NCBI GenBank assembly: GCA_015660865.1 | Contig: JACTUA010000004.1 | Span: forward strand, 106,869 to 170,868 | Source: Methanomicrobiales archaeon | Lineage (GTDB): Archaea > Halobacteriota > Methanomicrobia > Methanomicrobiales > JACTUA01 | Direction of reading: 5' to 3' | DNA length: 64,000 nucleotides | Shown here: positions 50,155-59,080 of the stretch, one piece after another | Layout of the letters: the number at the start of each line of letters is the position of its first letter | Position numbering within the stretch: the first letter of the stretch is position 1 | The notes under the pieces: generated by a model | Databases searched by the model: none | Seen by the model: the letters and a program-made list of their open reading frames with translations, nothing else | What the model was told of the DNA's origin: nothing | Position numbers and translations under genes: made by a program

Positions 50155-50586
50155 CTAGGCCATGGCGAACTGGATTGCGGTCGGGTACTTTTTGGCAATA
50201 GCATAGGCTATCGCCCGGGCGACCCAGAGCCTGCCATTCGTGAGTTTTCTCCCCTCTCCCAGATCGCCGTGGACCTGGAGCGCCAGCACCGCGATCCCGT
50301 CGGTGAGGTAGCAGCTGTCCCGGACGTCCATGTCAAAGAAGAAGATGACAGGGAGTTTCAGGGCCTTCCAGGTCTCTTCGTCCAGCCCCTTTCCCAGGGA
50401 GGCGAGGGTCTCCCGGCTGAAGTGGTGATCCCCTCCGCCCTTTGTTCTGGCTTTCGGGTTCTCCTCGGCAAGGAGCTGGGCGAGGGTCTTATGCCCTGCC
50501 ACCACGCTGTCGTTTATCCGTGCGATCTCCATGCCCATCCAGCGGGTGAGCACGGATTCCTCGGTGATCCGCGGGCGGTGGGTCAT
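50155..50586 (-). CDS. UPF0216 / DUF61 family protein
   Basis: Function unknown. 143 residues with the family features RWMGMEIARINDSVVAGHKTLAQLL near the start and KLPVIFFFDMDVRDSCYLTD in the middle. DUF61 proteins are almost only archaeal. Its ATG overlaps the stop of the Lon-like protease by four bases, so the two are co-translated and perhaps act together. Confidence 0.85.
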   Translation of the reverse strand: MTHRPRITEESVLTRWMGMEIARINDSVVAGHKTLAQLLAEENPKARTKGGGDHHFSRETLASLGKGLDEETWKALKLPVIFFFDMDVRDSCYLTDGIAVLALQVHGDLGEGRKLTNGRLWVARAIAYAIAKKYPTAIQFAMA

Positions 50587-52979
50587 CTGCCTGCCGGCTG
50601 GAACTCCCGGAGTTTCTCGGCCATCTCCCGCAGGCGTTTGTCCACCAGGTAGTTCACCGTCCCCTCCTCGAAGGTCCCGTCCTCCCTCCTCTCGCCCGCC
50701 GGAACCCCGGTGAGGACCTCGATCCCTTCATCGATGGTCTTCACGGGGTAGATCCTGAATGTGCCGGCTTTTCCGGCCTCCACCATCTCCTCCTTGAGCA
50801 TCAGGTTCTGCACATTGCTCGCCGGTATCATGGCGCCCTGCTCGCCCGTCAGGCCCTTTGCCTTGCAGACCTCGAAGAACCCCTCGAGTTTCTCGTTGAC
50901 GCCGCCGATGGCCTGGACCTCTCCCTTCTGGTTCACCGAGCCGGTCACGGCGAGAGTCTGCCTGATAGGAAGGCCGGAGAGGGCCGAGAGGATGGCGTAG
51001 AGCTCGGTGCTCGATGCACTGTCGCCGTCGACACCCCCGTAGCTCTGCTCAAAGACGAGCCGTGCAGAGAGGCTGAGGGGCTTGTCCTGCGCGAATTTGC
51101 CCGCCAGGTAACCGCCGAGGATGAGGACACCCTTGGTATGGGTGGGCCCCCCCATGGCAGCCTCCCGCTCGATGTCGACGACCCCGTCCCGGCCGACGCC
51201 GATGCTCGCGGTGACCCGCGAGGGCGTGCCGAACGCGAAGTCCCCGAGGCCCATGACCGAGAGGCCGTTCACCTGCCCGACCTTCGCGCCCGTCGTGTCG
51301 ATGAGGAAGATATCCCTCTCGATGAACTCCTGGACCTTCTGCTGGACGAGGTTCGAGCGGTAGATCTTCTCATCGATCGCCTTCATGACATGCTCTGCCG
51401 TCGTATACTCCGCGTTCTCCCGGGTGGCGTAGAAGCTCGCCTCCCTGATGATGTCGGAGACGCTCGCGAACAGGGTCGAGAGCTTCTTCTGGTCCTCGGC
51501 GAGGCGCGAGCCGTACTCGATGACCTTTGCCACCGCCGTGCCATCCAGGTGCTTCAGGTTGAACTTCTTGCACAGGGTGCAGATGAAGGCGGCGTACTTC
51601 ATCGAGTTCTCGTCGTTCCGGTCCATGACGATGTCGAAGTCGGCCCTGACCTTGAAGAGGTCCTTGAAATCGGGGTCCAGGCTGTAGAGGAGCTGGTTTA
51701 TCTGGGGGGTCCCGATGAGCACGAGCTTCATCGCAAGGGGGATCGGCTGCGGCTTCAAGCCCCGGGTGGTGATGAAACCCATCCTCTCCCCGGGCTCCTC
51801 GATGGCGACCTCTCCGGTCTTGAGGGCGGTCTTGATACCGTCCCAGGAGAAGGGGTTCCTCAGCAGGTCCTCGACCGGGATGACCATGAACCCGCCGTTG
51901 GCCTTGTGGACCGACCCCGGGCGGATCATGGTGAAGTCGGTGGATACGATCCCGAACTGGACCTCCTTCTCCAGCTTCCCGAAGAGGTTCTGGTAGGTGG
52001 GGTTCTGCTCGAAGACGACCGGTGCCCCGTCCAGTTTCGAGTTATCGACGATGGCGTTCACCTCGTATTTCTTGAAGGGGAGTTCCTTGAAGAAGGCCTG
52101 GAGCTGGGGCGGAACCCCCTGCGGTTGCTGGGGCGCCCCCAGGAACTGGTCCAGGTTCTCGAGGATATCGTTCTGGACGGCATCGATGTATTTCAGGATC
52201 TCGGGGAGATCATGGTACTTCTCCTTCAGGTCGGAGATGAGGTGGCCGATGGCATAGAGGGAGACCTCGCGGTTCAGCTTGTCCACCGCCTCGACGCCCT
52301 TCGAGTCGAGGTCCCTGACCTGCCGGAAGGCATTCCTGAGATCCGAGTTGAGCTTCTCCATCCTCCGCTGGATATCGGCCTTCGTCTCCTCGGGAAGGGC
52401 GACGAACTCCTCCTCGGGGAGGGGTTTCCCGTCCACCACGGGGATAGTGAGGAGACCGGCGGGACTCATCTGGATGGCGAAGCCCTGCTCCTGGGCGCTT
52501 GCATTGATCTGCCCGAAGAGCTTCGCCTTCTCCTCTTCGATGGACCGAACCGTGGCCTCCCTCCGGGTGGCATAGTCCTCGCTCTCGAAGGCCTTGGGAA
52601 GGTTCTTCTTCACCTCGGAGATGAAATCGGCCATCTCGTCCCTGAACTCCGAGCCCTTCCCGGGAGGGAGCCGGATCGCGGTGGGCTCGTACTGGCTCGT
52701 GAAGCTGTTGACATAGACCCAGTCTCCGGCCTTGGGCTTGGTCTTCGCCAGACGTTCGAGGAAGTCCATGACAGCCGTCTTCCTCCCTGTCCCCGCGATC
52801 CCCGCGACATAGATATTGAACCCTGCCTCCCGGATCTCGAGGCCGAACCTGAGCGCCCGGAGCGCCCTCTCCTGACCGATGATCTCCTCGAGTGGCTTGA
52901 GGGTATCCGTCGCAGGGCATTCCATCCTGCTCGCGTCGTATGCGTTCCTGAACCTTTCGAAAGGCAGAACCTCGACCAT
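50583..52979 (-). CDS. Lon-family ATP-dependent protease (AAA_32 type)
   Basis: AAA+ protease of about 798 residues, without the membrane helices of archaeal LonB. It has the Walker A variant GIAGTGRKT, a long helical insertion (about 160-300), an AAA small domain, and the Lon catalytic domain with the Ser of GDSASSTELYAILS and the Lys of NEKLEGF as the dyad. The ATG at 52979 is preferred over 53003 because the only TATA box (53022-53030) would start transcription around 53000 and GGTGATGA lies just before it. Coupled to DUF61 downstream. Confidence 0.92.
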   Translation of the reverse strand: MVEVLPFERFRNAYDASRMECPATDTLKPLEEIIGQERALRALRFGLEIREAGFNIYVAGIAGTGRKTAVMDFLERLAKTKPKAGDWVYVNSFTSQYEPTAIRLPPGKGSEFRDEMADFISEVKKNLPKAFESEDYATRREATVRSIEEEKAKLFGQINASAQEQGFAIQMSPAGLLTIPVVDGKPLPEEEFVALPEETKADIQRRMEKLNSDLRNAFRQVRDLDSKGVEAVDKLNREVSLYAIGHLISDLKEKYHDLPEILKYIDAVQNDILENLDQFLGAPQQPQGVPPQLQAFFKELPFKKYEVNAIVDNSKLDGAPVVFEQNPTYQNLFGKLEKEVQFGIVSTDFTMIRPGSVHKANGGFMVIPVEDLLRNPFSWDGIKTALKTGEVAIEEPGERMGFITTRGLKPQPIPLAMKLVLIGTPQINQLLYSLDPDFKDLFKVRADFDIVMDRNDENSMKYAAFICTLCKKFNLKHLDGTAVAKVIEYGSRLAEDQKKLSTLFASVSDIIREASFYATRENAEYTTAEHVMKAIDEKIYRSNLVQQKVQEFIERDIFLIDTTGAKVGQVNGLSVMGLGDFAFGTPSRVTASIGVGRDGVVDIEREAAMGGPTHTKGVLILGGYLAGKFAQDKPLSLSARLVFEQSYGGVDGDSASSTELYAILSALSGLPIRQTLAVTGSVNQKGEVQAIGGVNEKLEGFFEVCKAKGLTGEQGAMIPASNVQNLMLKEEMVEAGKAGTFRIYPVKTIDEGIEVLTGVPAGERREDGTFEEGTVNYLVDKRLREMAEKLREFQPAGR

Positions 52980-53021
52980 TTCATCACCCCGTCCTTTGGG
53001 CACTAAGAATTACCGGTGCCG

Positions 53022-53030
53022 TATATATAT
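53022..53030 (-). promoter_or_regulatory. TATA box for the Lon-like protease gene
   Basis: ATATATATA reads on both strands. It is about 45 bases before the chosen Lon ATG at 52979, so transcription should begin around 53000. This helps to choose the shorter Lon start. Confidence 0.6.
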
Positions 53031-53122
53031 GTCTCGGCCAGCGGGGAGCACTTCTCCCTGCCGGATAAGCGTTCATCCCATTTCCCGGGAACAGGGAGTA
53101 GGTTAATATACGGGATCTGTGA

Positions 53123-53617
53123 ATGTCATGCTTTGAAGGCTGCCCCGTGAAAGAGAACTCCCGGGGGGCCGGGGAAGTGATTGTGGTGGCGCGACGGTTT
53201 GATGCCTGTCTGAAGTCGGGAAACCTCGGGAAGGTGCCGATAGATCCCGCAATGATTGGTGCAGAGCTGAGGGAAGCGGAGAACGACCTCGAGGTTGCCG
53301 GGAAGTCTTTCAAGGACGGCACCGACAAATGGGCGGTGAAGCAGTCTCACCGTGCCATCATGCACGTCTTCAGGGCCCTCCTGGGCATGAAGGGGTACGA
53401 GGCAAAGGGAGTCGACTGCCTGAAGTACGCGATGGACGAGCTCTATGTGAGGGAGAGGGTCTTCGCCTCCGCGATCCTCGAGGACTTCGAGTACGGGCGT
53501 GAGATCGCGAAAGGAAACGACTGCCTCTGCGTCTATGACAGGGGGGATATCGAGGAACTCCTGGCCTCCACACGGGTTCTTATCGAGCGGGCGAAGGAGA
53601 TGGCGAAGAAGGCCTGA
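53123..53617 (+). CDS. HEPN-domain protein
   Basis: 164 residues. The HEPN-type helical bundle is seen in ELREAENDLEVAGKSFKDGTDKWAVKQSHRAIMHVFRALLGMKGYEAKG, and the C-terminal helix ELLASTRVLIERAKEMAKKA. HEPN proteins often act as RNases with MNT or other partners, but the catalytic RxxxxH motif is not obvious here and no MNT gene is adjacent. The N-terminus (SCFEGCPVKENSRGAG) has two cysteines of unknown role. Function left open. Confidence 0.72.
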   Translation: MSCFEGCPVKENSRGAGEVIVVARRFDACLKSGNLGKVPIDPAMIGAELREAENDLEVAGKSFKDGTDKWAVKQSHRAIMHVFRALLGMKGYEAKGVDCLKYAMDELYVRERVFASAILEDFEYGREIAKGNDCLCVYDRGDIEELLASTRVLIERAKEMAKKA

Positions 53618-53649
53618 CAGGCCGTTTCCCAAGGTAGAGGAGGATCCGG

Positions 53650-54033
53650 TCACGGCGGAGAGGCCGGGCAGCCCCAGGGGCCGTACCGCCCGAGCCCCCA
53701 CTCCCAGGTGTTGGTATCCCGACAGACGGCCGGTTTTGTCGGGTGGATGGCACAGACGTAGCGGGATGGATCCACTTTCACGAGGAAAGGGCAGGCCTCC
53801 AGGGCGATTCCGGTGACCGGGTCGGTCCAGCTGGTGGCCGGATCCATGGATGAGAGTTCCGCTTCTGCGAGATCCGCAGCTGTTCTGACCGTCCCGTCGG
53901 GGTTCCTGCCCGCCGCCACGTACTGCAGGATGTCCCGCCTCCCCTCCCGGTGCCACCGGAGGAGGTCGGGCTCCTTTGCCCAGTGAAAGCCCCTGTACTG
54001 CCGGCAGCACCACCCGCACTGGATGCAGGGCAT
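53650..54033 (-). CDS. YkgJ-type cysteine-cluster protein
   Basis: 127 residues with the N-terminal metal-binding cluster CIQCGWCCRQY and later EACPFLV, YVCAIHPTKPAVCRD, which match the zinc/iron-chelating YkgJ family. The last residues are Gly/Pro-rich. The reaction is unknown; relatives may have demethylase or metal-chelating roles. The start at 54033 begins directly before the first Cys. The two tRNA genes lie upstream of it on the same strand. Confidence 0.8.
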   Translation of the reverse strand: MPCIQCGWCCRQYRGFHWAKEPDLLRWHREGRRDILQYVAAGRNPDGTVRTAADLAEAELSSMDPATSWTDPVTGIALEACPFLVKVDPSRYVCAIHPTKPAVCRDTNTWEWGLGRYGPWGCPASPP

Positions 54034-54173
54034 GATGACCGGTATTTCAGCGGCAGGAGGGAAATGCCCTTCGCTCGCTCCGTTTCGATCCGTGATCGAG
54101 ATACCACCCCTTGGTTTTTCCTGTTTATGCCGCCTTCTCGCTCGGATGTATCTGGAGAAAGGGGTGTGTGCAG

Positions 54174-54247
54174 TGGGCCCGCTGAGATTCGAACTCAGGA
54201 TCTTCGCCGTGTGAAGGCGACGTCATAGCCGACTAGACCACGAGCCC
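54174..54247 (-). tRNA. tRNA-Val (CAC)
   Basis: On the minus strand the acceptor GGGCTCG pairs with CGGGCCC, the anticodon stem TCGCC/GGCGA closes the loop TTCACAC with anticodon CAC, and the T arm holds GTTCGAATC. Discriminator base A. The 3' CCA is not encoded. No intron is seen. Confidence 0.95.
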
Positions 54248-54249
54248 CA

Positions 54250-54320
54250 TGCATCGACCGGGATTCGAACCCGGGCTATTGGCTTGGAAGGCCAATATCA
54301 TGCCGCTAGATCATCGATGC
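54250..54320 (-). tRNA. tRNA-Gly (TCC)
   Basis: On the minus strand the acceptor GCATCGA pairs with TCGATGC, anticodon stem TTGGC/GCCAA closes loop CTTCCAA with anticodon TCC, and the T arm is CCGGGTTCGAATCCCGG. Discriminator A, CCA not encoded. It lies two bases from tRNA-Val in the same orientation, so both come from one transcript. Confidence 0.95.
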
Positions 54321-54350
54321 AGTATCCCATGAATATTCTCTCCGGGGAGA

Positions 54351-55763
54351 TTAGCCTTTTGCTGTTCGCCGTCGGCGGGGAGGCCGGATCCGGGCGATCT
54401 CCCCGAAGTAGTGGAGAAACATCCGGATCCCTCCCGAGGCCTGCCCCCAGTCGAAGTGCTCGTTCCGGGAGTGGTACCCGTGGGAGGGAAGGGAGAGGCC
54501 CAGGAAGCTGATGGGGACCCGGAGAATCCGGTCCATCGCTACCACCGCACCGATGGATCCCCCCTCCCGGGTGAACGCCGGCTCCTTTCCGAAAGCAGCC
54601 GAAATCGCCGAACGGGCAGCCCTAGCATAGGGGCCCCTGTGGTCGCCGAGATAGGGCTGGAGGGCGGGGAAGGTTTTTACCCGGATATCCGGGTTCTGCC
54701 GCTTCACAAACTCCCGGAAGAGGCGGGCGATGTGGATTGGATCCTGGCCAGGTACGAGGCGCATGGAGACCTTTGCCTCGGCCCGGTGGGGGACGATGGC
54801 CTTTGAGCCTGGACCGGTGTAGCCGCCGGTGATCCCGTGGACCTCGAAGGTTGGCATCATGGAGAAGGCCTTCACCACGTCGAGGTCGGTTGAGAGATTC
54901 GGGCGGATGGAGGTGAGCCCCAGGTCGCGTGCGAACCCTTTCGCCGTGAAACCGGTGACAGCAAGAGACCTCTCCAGCTCACCTTTCCGGGGTCTTCTCA
55001 CCCCTTTATAGAATCCCGGTATCTTCACCCTCCCGGTCTCTGCATCGCAGCATCTTGTGAGGAGCTCCGATATCTCGAGAAGGGGGTTCCGGGCAACACC
55101 TCCCGCAACGCCGGAATGGACGTCGGAACGGGCGGTTTGCAGGGAGAGGGTAGCGGGCAGGAGCCCCCTGAGGCCGTAGGGGATCGAGGGAGTGGCACGG
55201 GCAACCCAGATGGTGTCAGAGACCATGACCGAGTCAGCCGGTATCTGTCGTTTTCTCTCTCTCAGGAATGATGCGAAATGGGGGCTGCCGATCTCCTCCT
55301 CAAGCTCCCAGAGGAAGTGGTAGTTGAGGGGGATTCCGGCGTCCCGTGCGAGGGCTGCGGCGGTCATGGCCGCGAGTGCCGGCCCTTTGTCATCAGTCGC
55401 CCCCCGGCCGGTGTAACGCCCGCGGTGTATCGTGAGGGTAAAAGGATCAGAACTCCATTCGCCCGGATCAGCAGGCTGGACATCGAGGTGATTGTAGAGA
55501 GCAACTGTTGGATTCCCCGGATCCGTGACAAGGGAGGCATGAACAACCGGATGACCACCCGTCGGGACCACCTCGGCGGTCGCGCCTGCCCTCCGGAGGA
55601 GCCCCGCGGCCACGTCCGCACACCGCCGGACATCCGGAAACCGGTCCGGTTCGGAGCTCACGCTCGGCACGCTGACAACGAGGGAGAGATCTTCTTCATA
55701 CTGTCGCCTAATATCCTTGATGGTGGCAGTGATCTGCCTGAACTTGGGGATGGATTCTTTCAT
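54351..55763 (-). CDS. M20 family dipeptidase/deacylase (ArgE/DapE-like)
   Basis: Zinc amidohydrolase of about 470 residues. Metal and catalytic residues are in YNHLDVQP (His, Asp), GRGATDDKGP and WELEEEIGS (Glu pair), with a later His in SLPSHGYHSRNEHFDW. The insert YGLRGLLPATLSLQTARSDVHSGVAGG is the dimerisation (lid) domain. Closest to the CNDP-type M20 dipeptidases. The product could be a peptide or N-acyl amino acid; the neighbours do not decide. Confidence 0.9.
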   Translation of the reverse strand: MKESIPKFRQITATIKDIRRQYEEDLSLVVSVPSVSSEPDRFPDVRRCADVAAGLLRRAGATAEVVPTGGHPVVHASLVTDPGNPTVALYNHLDVQPADPGEWSSDPFTLTIHRGRYTGRGATDDKGPALAAMTAAALARDAGIPLNYHFLWELEEEIGSPHFASFLRERKRQIPADSVMVSDTIWVARATPSIPYGLRGLLPATLSLQTARSDVHSGVAGGVARNPLLEISELLTRCCDAETGRVKIPGFYKGVRRPRKGELERSLAVTGFTAKGFARDLGLTSIRPNLSTDLDVVKAFSMMPTFEVHGITGGYTGPGSKAIVPHRAEAKVSMRLVPGQDPIHIARLFREFVKRQNPDIRVKTFPALQPYLGDHRGPYARAARSAISAAFGKEPAFTREGGSIGAVVAMDRILRVPISFLGLSLPSHGYHSRNEHFDWGQASGGIRMFLHYFGEIARIRPPRRRRTAKG

Positions 55764-55825
55764 GATTCCTGAACCAACCGGAGCTAAGCCCGGGGGTCCT
55801 GATAAGCCTTCCCCGTTGGTCGATA

Positions 55826-56800
55826 TCAGCGGGGCAGGATCGGCCCGACCACCGTATCATAGCCGCGTGCGATGACCGATGCACCATAGAGGGGGGCGAG
55901 CCCGTCGAGAGCGGTGATCCGTATCTCGGGGAGGGGGAGGAACCTGTCGACGCACGGGAGAAGCGAAGAGAGAATGAGGTCCTCGTTCTGGAGGACGACC
56001 GAACCATCCAGGATGATGTGGGAGGGGTCGTAGGCAACGATGACGTTGGAGACGCCCCTGCCATTGATCTCCCCGAGAGCCCTCACAAAGTCCAGCGCAA
56101 CGGGTTCACCTCTCCGGGCGGCTGCGAAGATCCCTGCAGCCGATGAGTTGTCGATTTCACCTGGTATCCGACCCCTGAGATCGCACCAGCGGGCAAAGAA
56201 GCGGGGAATGAACCTTCCAGAAGCGTACCCCTCCCAGTGGCCGGTGCCGCCGCAGCCACAGGGCAGGTTAAAGGTGGTATCGATGTGAAAATGACCGATC
56301 TCCGCGGCATTTCCCTCCCTCCCGAGAACGAGCCTCCCGTTGCAGATGACCCCGCCGCCGATGCCGGTCGAGAAGGTGATATAGACAAGATTCCTGCAGC
56401 CTGCGCCGGACCCGAAGACGACCTCCCCGAGGACGCCCGCATGGCAGTCGTTTGCCAGGCGGACGGGGAGCCCGAACTCTTCACCGAGAGGGCCTGCGAG
56501 GGGTATTTCTCTGAACGGGAGGTTCGGGGGCCGTACGACAGAGCCCCGCCGGTGGTCGATGGGCCCGCATGCCGAGATCCCGATAGCGGCCGGGGAAGGA
56601 CCTCCTTTCCGGGGAAGTATCTTCCGGATGAGACCGGCCAGGTGAAGGGTGACAATCTCCGGGGAGTCTCCGGTGGCCGGCGTTGAGGAGGAGACCTTTT
56701 TAATTATCTCCCCGCCAGTTCCGAACAGGGCGACCCGCGTGGTGGTGGCTCCCAGGTCAACAGCGATGACGGGCTGATCGTCTCTTTCCGTGGCAGGCAT
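55826..56800 (-). CDS. ROK family sugar kinase
   Basis: Phosphorylates a hexose or N-acyl-hexosamine, probably glucose. ATP loop at the N-terminus VIAVDLGATTTRVALF, sugar-binding region LANDCHAGVLGE, the ROK signature GIGGGVICNGRLVLG, and the zinc finger CGCGGTGHWEGYASG. Length 324 is normal. The ATG at 56800 is the first in a clean frame. Nothing nearby names the substrate. Confidence 0.88.
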   Translation of the reverse strand: MPATERDDQPVIAVDLGATTTRVALFGTGGEIIKKVSSSTPATGDSPEIVTLHLAGLIRKILPRKGGPSPAAIGISACGPIDHRRGSVVRPPNLPFREIPLAGPLGEEFGLPVRLANDCHAGVLGEVVFGSGAGCRNLVYITFSTGIGGGVICNGRLVLGREGNAAEIGHFHIDTTFNLPCGCGGTGHWEGYASGRFIPRFFARWCDLRGRIPGEIDNSSAAGIFAAARRGEPVALDFVRALGEINGRGVSNVIVAYDPSHIILDGSVVLQNEDLILSSLLPCVDRFLPLPEIRITALDGLAPLYGASVIARGYDTVVGPILPR

Positions 56801-56833
56801 CTCTGGCCCCGGGGCGCTGGGGAGAAAGGGGGG

Positions 56834-57715
56834 TTACACCCCGGATACCAGCTGGGCCTCTATCTGCTGGAGGGCCGCAACCCTCTTCTCCAGGGGCGGA
56901 TGGGTGGAGAAGAGCTCCATGATGCTCCGGCCCGAGAGGGCGGGGATGATATAGAACATATTCGCCCCTTCGACGGCCTGCTTCTCCTTCGGGGGGACAT
57001 AGTCCATCCGCTGGCTGATCTTCTCGAGGGCCGTGATGAGGTCATGGGGTCTCCTCGTGATAAGGGCGCTCCCCCGGTCTGCGGCAAACTCCCGGTACCG
57101 GGAGAGGGCGCGGATGAGGAGGGTGGAGACGAGCCAGACGATGATGGCGACGACCCATGCGACGATCCAGGGGTTTCCCTGGTCCCGCCGGCTGGTCATG
57201 GAGAAGAGCCAGGCATTCTGCATGATGATGGCCGCTACCATGGCGAGGAAGGAGGCGACGGTAAGGGTGAGGACATCCCGGTTCTTCACATGGGAGAGCT
57301 CGTGGGCGAGGACCGCCTCGAGCTCCTTCGGGGAGAGGAGCCGGAGGATGGAGTCGGTCACCGCCACAACCGCGTGGCTCGGGCTCCGGCCCGTGGCAAA
57401 GGCATTCGGGACCGGGGTCTGGACGACGGCAACCCGGGGTTTGGGGATGTCCACCTCTGCCGCGAGACGGCTGACAATTGCATGGAGTTCGGGATACTCC
57501 TGCTCATCGACGATGCGCGCCTTCGTGGTCCAGAGGACGAGCTTGTCTGAGAAGAAGTACTGGACAAAGGCGAGGCCACCTGCAACGAGTATGAGCCAGC
57601 CAACCCCTACCCCGAGGGCAGAGAGCACGGAGAGGAAGATGAGGTACACGATGAGGAGGAGAAACATCGTGAACCAGACCCTTATCGTGAGTCCAAAGTC
57701 GCGTTGCCACTTCAT
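56834..57715 (-). CDS. htpX: HtpX-type membrane zinc metalloprotease
   Basis: Membrane-bound M48 protease for quality control of membrane proteins. Two N-terminal membrane helices (15-35 and 38-55), HELSH at 138-142, then further helices (SFLAMVAAIIMQNAWLFSM, WIVAWVVAIIVWLVSTLL) and ALSRYREFAADRGSALITRRP with the third zinc Glu. Length 293 is typical of HtpX. No stress regulator is adjacent. Confidence 0.94.
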   Translation of the reverse strand: MKWQRDFGLTIRVWFTMFLLLIVYLIFLSVLSALGVGVGWLILVAGGLAFVQYFFSDKLVLWTTKARIVDEQEYPELHAIVSRLAAEVDIPKPRVAVVQTPVPNAFATGRSPSHAVVAVTDSILRLLSPKELEAVLAHELSHVKNRDVLTLTVASFLAMVAAIIMQNAWLFSMTSRRDQGNPWIVAWVVAIIVWLVSTLLIRALSRYREFAADRGSALITRRPHDLITALEKISQRMDYVPPKEKQAVEGANMFYIIPALSGRSIMELFSTHPPLEKRVAALQQIEAQLVSGV

Positions 57716-58084
57716 AGTATTCCTAAACTATGGGGAATCCTCCTCTTAATACATTCGTCCAGGCGCAAATTCGGGCATTTTTCATGGCCATAGGAGGCAA
57801 ATCAGGTAAAATTCGGGGATTTTGCATCCGCCCGGGCTCTGTGGCGGGGAGGAATAAAGTTGTGGGAATGCCATTCGACGGCCTGATATCCTCCACGGGC
57901 CTGGCGGGAGGCTGGCGCGGTATGGAGTTCCGACCCAGATGCCTCGTTTGGTGTGGGGAGATCTCTGCACAGGACCTGCCTCCGCGGGGATTCATCTCTC
58001 CGGGTGGTGGGAGAAGGGGCTCCCCGGTAGGATCCCTCGGGTGGAAGGGCAATCATTTTACTGACAGCGATCCGACTGGATTGT
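57716..58084. other. 369-base divergent intergenic region with a direct repeat
   Basis: I see no convincing gene. AAATTCGGGCATTTTTC (57767-57783) and AAATTCGGGGATTTTGC (57809-57825) match at 15 of 17 positions and start 42 bases apart. They sit between the HtpX and Bles03-like start codons and could be regulatory sites for either gene. A frame running through from 57730 into the Bles03-like gene looks non-coding. Confidence 0.5.
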
Positions 58085-58735
58085 ATGGGAGAGGCGGAAG
58101 AAGGGGACCTGTCGGATGTGGCCTACGGGCTCTTCGAGATCCTCCTGAACCGGGTGCTGCGAGAGCAGGGACGCTCCCTCTTCGAGCTCGTGGAAGCCGG
58201 GTCCGACTTCAGGGACGATATTGGAGCGATCTTCGCCCGGTTCGCCTCGGATTACCCTGCCCTTGCAGAGGCCCTCACCTCACGGTTCGGGTCCACCGAT
58301 GCACTTTACCGCCTTCTCTACGAAGGGGAAGGGGTCATCCCCACGAAGACCACCCTCATGTACTGGATCGTCCAGGACGCACCGGATATTGCCCCTGGGG
58401 AAATGGACGACGAGATGGCCGGCAAGTGGCTCATCTTCCTCCAGGATGACCGGGTGGACGAACTCTGGCGGAAGGTCAGGAACGCGACGGCGTCCGGGGA
58501 ACTGGGGATCTCGGCCAAGGTCTCGACGGCAAAGCCGAACCCCGAGTCCCGCGACGAGCGAAAGGTGATCTATGTCTATACCCGGGACTGGGCCAATGAG
58601 CCCAACGTGATGCGGGTCCGGGAGCGCCTGAGGGAGATGGGGGTCATCGAGCGGATCGGGTACAAGAGGAATATCGAGACGTTCCGGGGCGAGTACAGCG
58701 AGAAGGGGAAGAAGGTCACCTACTACAGCGCGTGA
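58085..58735 (+). CDS. Bles03-like (DUF1917) protein
   Basis: 216 residues. The C-terminal half MAGKWLIFLQDDRVDELWRKV, SAKVSTAKPNP, VIYVYTRDWANEPNVMRVRERL and RIGYKRNIETFRGEYSEKGK is very similar in pattern to the eukaryotic Bles03/C11orf68 family, sometimes named putative phosphothreonine-lyase domain. The N-terminal 100 residues are helical and less familiar. Biochemical role unknown. Single gene with about 370 bases of upstream non-coding DNA. Confidence 0.75.
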   Translation: MGEAEEGDLSDVAYGLFEILLNRVLREQGRSLFELVEAGSDFRDDIGAIFARFASDYPALAEALTSRFGSTDALYRLLYEGEGVIPTKTTLMYWIVQDAPDIAPGEMDDEMAGKWLIFLQDDRVDELWRKVRNATASGELGISAKVSTAKPNPESRDERKVIYVYTRDWANEPNVMRVRERLREMGVIERIGYKRNIETFRGEYSEKGKKVTYYSA

Positions 58736-59080
58736 CGACTCAGGATCACCTAGACTAAATTTAGAGCAAATCACACCAGGCCGCTTCTAGAATTCGGTAT
58801 TCCCCATCAGGCGCTATCATTCAGGATTGGAATTTCAAGTCCCCCTTCTACTGGGCTCTTGGGGGACTACCGCCCCCGCCGCGGGCATCCCCCGCCGTGT
58901 ACCGGAGCTGGTGAGGGAAGGTTTTTCGGGAATATCCGGATCCTCCCTGGGAAAAGTCCTCTCCTCAAAGGTGGGGCGTCCGGAGCGGCGGGGCAAGCCA
59001 GAATTGAAGCCTCAGGAGCGTCCAGCGTGAGAGAACCCTGAGGCGTCGGGAAAAAGGGTCTCTGGAGAAGGGAATTAGTT
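58736..59080. other. 345-base intergenic region with a GC-rich repeat
   Basis: No gene seen. It holds a plus-strand copy of the GC-rich repeat (58853-58922). The remaining sequence includes short AT-rich stretches (AAATTTAGAGCAAAT at 58757 onward) that may belong to the 3' end of the Bles03-like gene. Confidence 0.6.
58853..58922 (+). repeat. GC-rich intergenic repeat
   Basis: Begins GGGCTCTTGGGGGACTACCG, then CCCCCGCCGCGGGCATCCCC, and ends GGTGAGGGAAGGTT. Identical for 50 bases to the copy at 59347 and close to the minus-strand copy at 43572. Contains internal inverted blocks (TGGGGGA and TCCCCCG) that could form a hairpin. Confidence 0.9.

Noticed and set aside
51138..53006. Open frame of 622 codons on the plus strand
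   Set aside because: It lies fully antisense to the Lon-like protease, is Asp/Leu/Val-rich in the way typical of GC-rich antisense frames, and has no recognisable motif.
53123..53617. HEPN/MNT toxin-antitoxin pair
   Set aside because: No MNT nucleotidyltransferase gene is adjacent and the RxxxxH catalytic motif is not evident.
57716..58084. Structured RNA gene such as SRP RNA or RNase P RNA
   Set aside because: None of the conserved cores of these RNAs could be recognised.
57730..58449. Open frame running from the htpX gap into the Bles03-like gene
   Set aside because: Its second half is out of frame with the clearly coding Bles03-like protein, and the first half has no coding-like pattern.
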